Shown here: in pieces, positions 27,294 through 34,309 of the stretch
How the letters are laid out: each line of letters begins with the position of its first letter
How positions within the stretch are numbered: position 1 is the stretch's first letter
NCBI RefSeq assembly: GCF_900091515.1
Contig: NZ_LT607410.1
Coordinates: 6,610,135 to 6,674,134 of the forward strand
From: Micromonospora purpureochromogenes
GTDB taxonomy: Bacteria > Actinomycetota > Actinomycetes > Mycobacteriales > Micromonosporaceae
Reading direction: 5' to 3'
DNA length: 64,000 nt
The notes under the pieces: generated by a model
Database searches by the model: none
What the model was told of the DNA's origin: nothing
The model's input: only the letters and a program-made list of their open reading frames with translations
Program-made: the position numbers and the translations under genes

Positions 27294-28133
27294 TCAGGAG
27301 TGGCCGTACGGCTCCGCCGGCTCGGCCGACTCCACCGACCCGGGCGCGCGACTGACCGACACGGCCTCCACCGCGCTGTCGTCGTAGACCGTGGGCGCCT
27401 CGTCGACCGGGGACTCCGCCGCTTCGACCAGCGCCTCGGAGTGCGCGCCACAGCCGTGGTCGGCGCTGACCACCCGGCCGTCGTCCGGGGCGTAGAAGTT
27501 GCCGCAGGCGCCGAAGGCCTGCCGCATCGCGCCGGCCAGCGGCAGGTAGAAGCCACAGGTGCCGCAGCGGGCGGCGGCGGGTGCCGCCACCGAGATCGGC
27601 GCGGACGGGCCGTGGTCGCCCTCGTACCAGCGTTCGGCGGTCTCGGAGCGCCCCTCGCGGGACAGCACCCGGGGCCGGCCGAGACCGAGCTCCCAGGAGA
27701 CCTCCTCGACCGCCGGGTCGTCGGAGAGCAGGTAGCCCGGGGCCAGCCGCTCGTCGTCCGGCGCGGTGGGCAGCAGGTCGCCCGGGCCGAGGTCGCCCGG
27801 CTTGAGCCGCTCCTGCCAGGGCAGCCAGCTCGGGGCGAGCAGAGCGTCGGAGCCGGGCAGCAGCACGGTCTCGCAGACCGTGACGTGCTTGCTGCGCGGC
27901 ACCCGGGTCACGGTGACCGCCCACCGCCAGCCGCGGTAGCCGGCGAGCCGGCACTCGAAGTAGTGCGTGACGACCCGGTCGCCCTCGGCGACGGCGCGCA
28001 GGTGATCACCGACGTCGGAGGGCTCCACCTCGGTGATGGCGTCGCGCGCCACGTCGACGGCGGCGGCGCAGACCTGGTCGAGGCGGGCGGCGCGGGTGGA
28101 GGCGGGCCTGGTCACCCGTCCATTGTTCCCCAT
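27294..28133 (-). CDS. DUF3027 protein
   Basis: The 279-residue protein has the DUF3027 pattern: ARDAITEVEP near the N-terminus, THYFECRLAGYRGWRW, then SWLPWQERLKPGDLGPGDLLP, and a zinc-ribbon-like CGTCGFYLPL with a second Cys pair region FGACGNFYAPDDGRVV and HGCGAHSE. Function is unknown; such proteins are conserved across actinobacteria. ATG 28133 is used; GTG 28115, giving MTRPAST, is equally possible. It is divergent from the MFS gene and convergent with DUF2530. Confidence 0.85.
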   Translation of the reverse strand: MGNNGRVTRPASTRAARLDQVCAAAVDVARDAITEVEPSDVGDHLRAVAEGDRVVTHYFECRLAGYRGWRWAVTVTRVPRSKHVTVCETVLLPGSDALLAPSWLPWQERLKPGDLGPGDLLPTAPDDERLAPGYLLSDDPAVEEVSWELGLGRPRVLSREGRSETAERWYEGDHGPSAPISVAAPAAARCGTCGFYLPLAGAMRQAFGACGNFYAPDDGRVVSADHGCGAHSEALVEAAESPVDEAPTVYDDSAVEAVSVSRAPGSVESAEPAEPYGHS

Positions 28134-28220
28134 GCGCGTCGCCGCCTGACAGGGACTCCCCGATGACGTCTTCCGCAGGTGGCGCGACGGGCGTGGATCA
28201 GATGGGCGAGGATGGTGCAC

Positions 28221-30017
28221 ATGCCGCTCTCCTCCCGCTCCGGGCGGTCCGTCCTCGGCCGGACCGTCGGCACGGGCATCCGCTCCGTACGTCTGCTGTT
28301 CCGCGGATCACTGCGCGGAGGACGCTGGATGACCCGCCGGGCGGGATCCGCGCGGGCCCGGGGAGCCGGCGGTGAGGTCGGCATGGTCCGCCTCTTCGAC
28401 CTGCACGCGGTCTCCTGCGCCGGTGACACGCTTATCGCGATCGGCCTGGCGGGGACGATCTTCTTCGACGTCCCGCTCGGCGAGGCGCGCAGCAAGGTCG
28501 CGCTCTACCTGCTGGTCACGATGGTGCCGTTCGCCATGCTCGCGCCGGTGGTCGGCCCGCTGCTCGACCACTTCCGGCACGGCCGCCGGTACGCCCTGGC
28601 CACCACCATGCTCGGCCGGGCGTTCCTGGCCTGGTTGATCTCGGACTACATCGGCGGCCTCGGGCTCTACCCGGCCGCGTTCGGCGTGCTCGCGCTCTCC
28701 CGGGCGTACGGGGTGGCCCGCTCGGCGGCCGTGCCCCGACTGCTGCCCGAGGGGCTCGGCCTCTCCCAGGTGGGTGCCCGGGCCAGCGTCTACGGCACGG
28801 TGGCCGGCGCGCTGGTGGCGCCGATCGGGCTGGCCGCGTTCTGGTTCGGGCCGCAGTGGCCGCTGCGGGTGGCCTCGGTGATCTTCCTGGTCGGCATGGT
28901 GATCGCGTTGCGGCTGCCACCGAAGGCGGACTCCGAACCGCCGGAGCGGGTGCCCCGCCCGTGGCGCGGGCTGAACCCCGACCGGGACCGGCCCCTCGGC
29001 CGGGGTCGCCCGGCCGGCCGCCTGGTGATCGCCACCCTGATCGGCGCGGCGGCACCGCGTGCGCTCTACGGCTTCCTGCTGCTCTTCCTCGCGTTCGCGC
29101 TCAAGAAGGGCGACCTGAACACCGACTTCTTCGGTCGGGAACTCAACGGCCAGGCTGCCTTGGGCCTGGTCGGCGGGGCGCTGGCGGTGGGCGGCTTCCT
29201 GGCCACCGCGCTCGGCACCCGGCTGCACATCCACCGGCCCGCCGCGATCCAGTCGAGCAGCATGGTCATCGTGGCCGGGGTGGCCGTCCTGGCCACGGTG
29301 AAGTTCTCCCTGCCGATGGTGGCGGTGCTCTGCCTGGTCGCCGCGCTGACCAGCGGAATCTCCAAGCTGGCCGTGGACGCCTCGATCCAGGAGCGGATCC
29401 CGGAGCGGCTGCGGGCCAGTTCCTTCGCCCACTCGGAGACCGCGTTGATGCTGGCCTTCGTGGCCGGCGGCGGTCTGGGCCTGGTCCCCTTCGAGGGTCG
29501 GGTCGGCATCGCGGTCGCCGCCGGGGTGGGCGTGCTCGCCGCCGTCCGCGGCATCGTGGTCGCCGGTCGACTGCGCGGCGAACGGCTGATCGGTCGCCCG
29601 CTCACCGACGAGGAACTGGCGGACCACGACGTGCCGGAGGACGCGACACCCGGCACGTCGGCCCCGGACGGCCCGGACGGCGACCGACCCGGGCCGGCCC
29701 ACGGCCCGAACGGCGACCGACCCGGGCCGGCCCACGAGCCGCACGGCGCCGGCCGGGACCGGCCGGGGCGGACCCACGAGCCGCACACCGCCGGTTCGCA
29801 CGATCGCGACGCGGCGGAGGAGGCCGCCACGGCGGCCGCCGCCCAGGCCGCGCCGACCTCACCGGCACCGACCGGCCACCGCTCCCCCGACACCGCCGGC
29901 GACGACGCCGGGCTGGCGCCGCCCGGGTACCACATCTACCGGCCGTCCTCCGCCGTGGCGCGTCCCGGCGGGGCGGACGACGACCAGCGGCGGCAGTCGC
30001 CGGGGTCGGTGTCGTGA
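28221..30017 (+). CDS. MFS-type transporter with long disordered C-terminus
   Basis: The 598-residue protein has an Arg-rich N-terminus, about ten to twelve hydrophobic helices (about residues 60-460) and a C-terminal tail rich in Asp, Gly, Pro and His. The tail holds an 11-residue tandem repeat (GDRPGPAH), encoded by a 33-bp duplication starting at 29678 and 29711. ATG 28221 is chosen, nine bases after GAGG; an ATG at 28212 is an alternative. It overlaps mqnB by 4 bases (GTGA). Coupling to a menaquinone gene is typical in this group, but the substrate is unknown. Confidence 0.85.
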   Translation: MPLSSRSGRSVLGRTVGTGIRSVRLLFRGSLRGGRWMTRRAGSARARGAGGEVGMVRLFDLHAVSCAGDTLIAIGLAGTIFFDVPLGEARSKVALYLLVTMVPFAMLAPVVGPLLDHFRHGRRYALATTMLGRAFLAWLISDYIGGLGLYPAAFGVLALSRAYGVARSAAVPRLLPEGLGLSQVGARASVYGTVAGALVAPIGLAAFWFGPQWPLRVASVIFLVGMVIALRLPPKADSEPPERVPRPWRGLNPDRDRPLGRGRPAGRLVIATLIGAAAPRALYGFLLLFLAFALKKGDLNTDFFGRELNGQAALGLVGGALAVGGFLATALGTRLHIHRPAAIQSSSMVIVAGVAVLATVKFSLPMVAVLCLVAALTSGISKLAVDASIQERIPERLRASSFAHSETALMLAFVAGGGLGLVPFEGRVGIAVAAGVGVLAAVRGIVVAGRLRGERLIGRPLTDEELADHDVPEDATPGTSAPDGPDGDRPGPAHGPNGDRPGPAHEPHGAGRDRPGRTHEPHTAGSHDRDAAEEAATAAAAQAAPTSPAPTGHRSPDTAGDDAGLAPPGYHIYRPSSAVARPGGADDDQRRQSPGSVS

Positions 30018-30664
30018 CGGGTCTGCTGGTGCTGACCGCCGTGCCGGCCGAGGCGGAGGCGGTCCGGGCCGGCCTCACCGACCCGACGGTGACCGTACGG
30101 CCGGTCGGGGTGGGGCCGGCGGTGGCCGGTGCCGCCACCGCGCGGCTGCTGACGCTGGCCGAGGCGGCGGGTCGCCCGTACCGGGCGGTGGTGAGCGCCG
30201 GGATCGGCGGTGGCTTCGCCGGCCGGGTGGCGGTCGGCGCGACGGTCCTCGGCACCCGCAGCGTGGCGGCGGACCTGGGCGCGGAGTCGCCCGAGGGGTT
30301 CATCCCGGTCGACGAGCTGGGCATGCCGCCGGAGCTGCTGGGTGGCGGTCCGACCGTCGACGCCGACCCCGAGCTGCTGGCCACCCTGTGCGCGGCGCTC
30401 CCCGAGGCGGTCGTCGGCGCGGTGCTGACCGTCAGCACCGTGACCGGCACGGCCGCGAGCACCCGCGCCCTAGCCGACCGTCACCCGGACGCCGTGGCCG
30501 AGGCCATGGAGGGGTACGGCGTGGCGGTGGCCGCCGCGCACGCCGGCCTGCCCTTCGCCGAGCTGCGGACCATCTCCAACCCGATCGGCCCCCGGGACCG
30601 GGGGGCGTGGCGGATGCGGGAGGCGTTCACCGCCCTCACGGCGGCCGCCCGCGTCCTGCGCTGA
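30014..30664 (+). CDS. mqnB: Futalosine hydrolase (menaquinone biosynthesis)
   Basis: The 216-residue protein has the nucleoside phosphorylase/hydrolase fold signs: LVLTAVPAEAEAVRAGL at the start, VSAGIGGGF, and the substrate Glu-Met pair in EAMEGYGVAVAA, followed by ELRTISNPIGPRDR. This is characteristic of MqnB, which removes the base from futalosine in the alternative menaquinone route. The GTG start at 30014 overlaps the MFS stop (GTGA). MqnD is encoded 1.6 kb downstream. Its 3' end overlaps the convergent XRE-GNAT gene by 29 bases. Confidence 0.9.
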   Translation: MTGLLVLTAVPAEAEAVRAGLTDPTVTVRPVGVGPAVAGAATARLLTLAEAAGRPYRAVVSAGIGGGFAGRVAVGATVLGTRSVAADLGAESPEGFIPVDELGMPPELLGGGPTVDADPELLATLCAALPEAVVGAVLTVSTVTGTAASTRALADRHPDAVAEAMEGYGVAVAAAHAGLPFAELRTISNPIGPRDRGAWRMREAFTALTAAARVLR

Positions 30665-31586
30665 CCGGCCGGTCGAGCCGGAGCGCTTCGGGTCGGCCGG
30701 CCTGGAGGCGGTAGCCGCAGGCGAGGAGGAAGGCGATCCCGCCGCACTCGGCGATCGCGTGGACCGTGGTGACGCCGAACCGGTCCATCTCCGTGACGAG
30801 CATGTCGAGCAGCCGGCGGCCGATGCCGAGCCCACGATGGTCGGCGGCGACCAGCACGCCGTCGAGCAGCAGCTCCCGCCGATCGCCGAGGTCGTAGCCC
30901 AGCAGGAGGTCCACGCTGCGCTCGTGCGCCCGAAGTTCGCCGACCAGCTCGCCGTCGGGCAGCTCCGCGATCAGACGCCAGGACGTCGCCGGCAGCTCGT
31001 CCCGGCCGACGCGCCGTACCTGGACCTCGCGCCGGACCCGTTCCCGGCGACGGCTCCGGTCCCGGCGTTCCCGGTTCCGCTCGTAGGTGACGGCGGGCAA
31101 CGGCGCCGGCCACCGCTCGGGCGGCAGGTCGTAAAACCGCGCCCACCAGGCGCCCGGCCAGTCCTTCGGTTCCCGCACCTCACGGGCGTCCAGGTGCGCG
31201 GGGCAGTGCCGCCCCGCGCCGTCGCGTAGCTCCTCGTGCGGCACGGCCGGCAACGCGCCGTTCCGTTGCTCCTCGTGCGGCACGGCCGGCAACGCGCCCT
31301 CCCTCACCTCGCCGCCATTCGCGCCACCTGCGGAGCGGTCCGGGCCGCCCACGTCCACGGGTGCACCAGGGGCCGCCAACGAGATGCGGAGCTGCCCGGA
31401 CGCCGCTCGGACGAGTTGCTCGACCGTGCGGAACCTCGGGTCGGTCGTCCGCCCCGACTCGATCCGCGCGATGGTGGCCTGCGGCACCCCCGACTGCTCG
31501 GCCAGCTCCCGCTGGCTCAGATCGGCCTGCCGGCGCAGCGCCCGCAGCGCCGCGGCGAGATCGACCGAGGGTGTCCGCTCCGTCAC
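30636..31586 (-). CDS. XRE regulator fused to a GNAT acetyltransferase-like domain
   Basis: The 316-residue protein has an XRE helix-turn-helix at about 8-65 (LSQRELAEQSGVPQATIARIESG), a low-complexity linker with the direct repeat GALPAVPHEE twice, and from about residue 185 a GNAT-like domain with the acetyl-CoA loop LVAADHRGLGIGRRLLDML. The C-terminal GIAFLLACGYRL is typical of GNAT. The GTG at 31586 is preferred; the preceding codon is also GTG. It may bind DNA and acetylate an unknown partner. It splits mqnB from mqnD and seems a lineage-specific insertion. Confidence 0.82.
   Translation of the reverse strand: MTERTPSVDLAAALRALRRQADLSQRELAEQSGVPQATIARIESGRTTDPRFRTVEQLVRAASGQLRISLAAPGAPVDVGGPDRSAGGANGGEVREGALPAVPHEEQRNGALPAVPHEELRDGAGRHCPAHLDAREVREPKDWPGAWWARFYDLPPERWPAPLPAVTYERNRERRDRSRRRERVRREVQVRRVGRDELPATSWRLIAELPDGELVGELRAHERSVDLLLGYDLGDRRELLLDGVLVAADHRGLGIGRRLLDMLVTEMDRFGVTTVHAIAECGGIAFLLACGYRLQAGRPEALRLDRPVSAGRGRPP
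31229..31298. repeat. 31-bp direct repeat (39-bp period) in the XRE-GNAT linker
   Basis: Two exact copies (31229-31259 and 31268-31298) of a 31-base unit lie 39 bases apart, preserving frame and encoding the two GALPAVPHEE segments. Confidence 0.9.
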
Positions 31587-32308
31587 CACACCATGCTCGA
31601 CCGCGCGGCCTCCCGTTTTCAACAGCCCACCGGAACCTGTGGAAAACCCTGTGGACAACGCTCGGAGCTGGGGACAAGGGCCCCGGAGAGTCGCTACCGA
31701 CCTGATGACGGGGATGACTCACCGTTCCGTCGCGGTTGACATGCGGCCGACGGCGGCCCCGGGCACCTGGCACCGACACGCCAAGTGCGCTTCTCACCCG
31801 GAGCTGGCAAGCCGGCAGCTGTCCACTCCCGCACCGGCAGCCAGGGCGTCAATCACCGCCCGCCGCGACGTCGCCCTGGTGGCGGGGACTCGGCTGTGAG
31901 GTGTCGGCGCTACGCGGTGTCACCGGACCGTCGTGCCGGTGATTCGTCCACGTCATCAGATTGGTAGCGCGATACACGCACACCTCACGTCCCGTCGGGG
32001 GGCCGCGGAAAGGCCGGGCGGGTCGCGACGCCGGGCCGGACGCGACGCCGGGCGGGTGACATGGCGGCAAACCAGGGGCGGCAGGTGACGGCGGCGGGAA
32101 GCAGCGGGCGCTGGGAAGCAGCGCGGCGGCGAGCGGGAAGCAGCGGGCGCTGGGAAGCAGCGCGGCGGCGAGCGGGCAGCGGCGGGCGCTGGGAAGCAGC
32201 GCGGCGGCGAGCGGGCAGCGGCGGGCAACCGGCGGCGGCGAGCGGGTGGGGTCACAGGGGGGTGGGCGGGGTGGAGTGGGGGCGCGCGGGCGGGGCTACC
32301 GTGGGAGC
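31587..32308. other. 722-bp gene-free region upstream of XRE-GNAT and mqnD
   Basis: This is the largest intergenic gap outside the mobile parts. It holds two DnaA-box-like 9-mers, TGTGGAAAA (31638-31646) and TGTGGACAA (31650-31658), and the 39-bp minisatellite at 32099-32246. It must also hold the promoters of the two divergent genes. I saw no convincing small gene: the open frames here lack ribosome binding sites and come from base composition. Confidence 0.5.
32099..32246. repeat. 39-bp tandem repeat (minisatellite), 3.8 copies
   Basis: Three full units (32099-32137, 32138-32176, 32177-32215) and a shortened fourth (32216-32246) are contiguous. The unit contains GGGCGCTGGGAAGCAGCG and GGCGGCGAGCGGG. 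Copies 1 and 2 are identical; copy 3 starts with CAGCGGC in place of AAGCAGC and is otherwise the same. There are no spacers, so it is not CRISPR. Confidence 0.92.
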
Positions 32309-33223
32309 GTGGCGCTCTCCCTGGCGATCTCGCCCTGCCCCAACGACACGTTCGTCTTCCACGCGCTGGTACACGGCCGGGTGCCCGGCGCGCCGCCGGT
32401 CGAGGTGACCTACGCGGACGTGGACGTCACCAACACGGCCGCCGAGCGGGGCGCGTTCGACCTGGTCAAGGTGAGCTACGCGGCACTGCCCTGGCTGCTG
32501 GACGACTACCACCTGCTGCCCTGCGGCGGAGCGCTCGGCCGCGGCTGCGGTCCGCTGGTGCTCACCCGCAGCGCAGCCGGCGACAGAGCAGCCGGCGACA
32601 GCGCAGCCGGCGACGGAGCGACCGCCGGTGCCGGCCGGCCGGACCGGGCCGACCTGAGCGGGGCCACGGTGGCGGTGCCCGGTGACCGGACCACGGCGTA
32701 CCTGCTGTTCCGGCTCTGGTCAGCGGAGCGGCCGCCGGCGCGGATCGAGGTGGTGCCGTTCCACGAGATCATGCCGGCGGTGGCCGCCGGGAAGTACGAC
32801 GCGGGGCTGGTCATCCACGAGGCGCGGTTCACCTACCACCGGCACGGGCTCACCGCGCTGGTGGACCTGGGCGAGTGGTGGGAGGGCGACACCGGCCTGC
32901 CGATCCCGCTCGGCGCGATCCTGGCCCGCAAGGGCGCCGTCGACCCGGTGGCGGCGGCCGGCTGGATCCGGGAGTCCGTCCGCCAGGCCTGGGCCGATCC
33001 GGCCGCCAGCCGGGACTACGTGCTCTCGCACGCGCAGGAGATGGAGCCCGACGTGGTGGACCGGCACATCGGCCTCTACGTCAACGAGTTCACCGCGGAC
33101 CTGGGGGACGCGGGCTTCGCCGCCGTGGAGGCGCTGCTGGGCCGGGCCGCCGACGCCGGGCTGATCCCACCGACCTCCGGCCCTCAGACCTCGAGCTCGC
33201 GCGCCACCGCGTGGACCAGTTGA
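32309..33223 (+). CDS. mqnD: 1,4-dihydroxy-6-naphthoate synthase (menaquinone biosynthesis)
   Basis: The 304-residue protein begins VALSLAISPCPNDTFVFHALVHG, the MqnD hallmark (split here around its turn; CPNDTF is the core), and later has DLVKVSYAALPWLL and VIHEARFTY. MqnD converts cyclic dehypoxanthine futalosine to 1,4-dihydroxy-6-naphthoate. GTG 32309 follows GTGGGAGC. Near residue 90-105 a triplicated 15-bp unit (32573-32617) inserts AAGD repeats not usual for the family. Its last 40 bases overlap the convergent cold-shock gene, so the C-terminal tail is probably dispensable. Confidence 0.9.
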   Translation: MALSLAISPCPNDTFVFHALVHGRVPGAPPVEVTYADVDVTNTAAERGAFDLVKVSYAALPWLLDDYHLLPCGGALGRGCGPLVLTRSAAGDRAAGDSAAGDGATAGAGRPDRADLSGATVAVPGDRTTAYLLFRLWSAERPPARIEVVPFHEIMPAVAAGKYDAGLVIHEARFTYHRHGLTALVDLGEWWEGDTGLPIPLGAILARKGAVDPVAAAGWIRESVRQAWADPAASRDYVLSHAQEMEPDVVDRHIGLYVNEFTADLGDAGFAAVEALLGRAADAGLIPPTSGPQTSSSRATAWTS

Positions 33224-33570
33224 GCGACCTTCTGCGCGGTCTTCTTGTCCGGGAACCGGCCCCGGCGCAGGTCCGGCTGGACCTTCGCCTCCAGCACCTT
33301 GATCATGTCTTCGACCAGGCCGTGCAGCTCCTCGGCCGGGCGCCGGCGCAGCTCCGCCATCGACGGCGGCGCGTCCAGCAGCTTGACCCCCATCGCCTGG
33401 GCGCCCCGGCGGCTGTCCACCACGCTGAAGTCGACCCGCTGCCCACCCTTCAGGTCGGTGACACCCGCGGGTAGCGCGCCCTTGGGCAGGAACACGTCGC
33501 CACCCTCGTCACTGGTGACGAACCCGTATCCCTTGGCCGCGTCATACCACTTCACTCGACCCGTCGGCAC
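33184..33570 (-). CDS. Cold-shock domain protein with C-terminal extension
   Basis: The 128-residue protein has a cold-shock domain at 1-65: GRVKWYDAAKGYGFVTSD (RNP1 is KGYGFV) and DVFLPKGAL in place of the usual DVFVH RNP2. A second helical region of about 60 residues follows (MAELRRRPAEELHGLVEDMIKVLE, split by its loop). Actinobacteria have this long CspB-like type; it should bind single-stranded nucleic acid. The ATG at 33570 has no strong ribosome binding site nearby apart from AGGGG. Confidence 0.87.
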   Translation of the reverse strand: MPTGRVKWYDAAKGYGFVTSDEGGDVFLPKGALPAGVTDLKGGQRVDFSVVDSRRGAQAMGVKLLDAPPSMAELRRRPAEELHGLVEDMIKVLEAKVQPDLRRGRFPDKKTAQKVAQLVHAVARELEV

Positions 33571-33598
33571 CTGAGAACCCCTGCTTCGCTTGAGACGT

Positions 33599-34225
33599 CT
33601 ACTGCTGCCTCAAGGCTAGCCCGATGATCCGGTCCAGCGCCGCCGGGAATCCGGTGAGATCGTCCAACACCTGGTACGCCCCGGCGGCCCACAGCTCGTC
33701 CGTGCTGCACGGCCCGCTGGCAACCCCGACGCCGGGCACCCCGGCCGCGCCCGCCGCCGCCATGTCCGCCACATGATCGCCGACGTAGAGGGTCGCGCCG
33801 TGCTCGCGCAGCGCGGTCGCCTTCTCCTTGGCGAAGAGGTCCCCGGCCACCTCGTCGACGCTCAGCCCGAGGTGCTCCAGGTGCAGCCGGGCCAGCCGGC
33901 CGAGCTTGGCGGTCACCACCATCACCCGGCCGCCGCGCGCGTGCACCGCCTCGACCACCTCCCGCGCGCCCGGCAACGGGACGGTCGGGGTGATCGCGTA
34001 CGCCGGGTACAGCTCGCGGTAGATCGTCACCGCCTCCTCCACCCGCTCAGGCGGGAACCAGTGCGCGATCTCGGTGCGCAAGGGCGGCCCGAGCCGGGAG
34101 ACCGCGAGGTCCGCGTCGACGGGTACGCCGGTCTGCGCGGTGAGCGCCCGGAAGCAGGCGGCGATGCCGGGGCGGGAGTCGACCAGGGTCATGTCGAGGT
34201 CGAAACCGACCATCAGTGGAAGCAC
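33599..34225 (-). CDS. HAD-superfamily phosphatase (phosphoglycolate phosphatase-like)
   Basis: The 208-residue protein has HAD motif I FDLDMTLVDS, motif II VVTAKLG, a Lys in FAKEKATAL and motif III YVGDHVADMAAA. It should be a cytoplasmic Mg-dependent phosphatase of a small molecule such as phosphoglycolate. GTG 34225 is taken as the start; ATG 34213 is also plausible. It is divergent from the helicase-associated gene. Confidence 0.87.
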   Translation of the reverse strand: MLPLMVGFDLDMTLVDSRPGIAACFRALTAQTGVPVDADLAVSRLGPPLRTEIAHWFPPERVEEAVTIYRELYPAYAITPTVPLPGAREVVEAVHARGGRVMVVTAKLGRLARLHLEHLGLSVDEVAGDLFAKEKATALREHGATLYVGDHVADMAAAGAAGVPGVGVASGPCSTDELWAAGAYQVLDDLTGFPAALDRIIGLALRQQ

Positions 34226-34309
34226 CCCGAGAACGTACCCGCCCAAGCCGGACCGAGCCGGACGTCCGAGGGGCGGGACAGGCTCGCAGCGGGCTAGCGT
34301 GGAACGACG

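Noticed and set aside
31736..31741. TTGACA as a promoter -35 box
   Set aside because: No -10-like hexamer lies 16-19 bases downstream; the following DNA is GC-only.
32099..32246. Possible CRISPR array
   Set aside because: The units are contiguous with no unique spacers, and no cas gene is in the window.
32061..32408. Open frames on both strands through the 39-bp repeat, giving 13-residue repeat peptides
   Set aside because: A 39-bp unit keeps all frames open by arithmetic; no ribosome binding site is near and the plus-strand frame runs into mqnD in the wrong frame.
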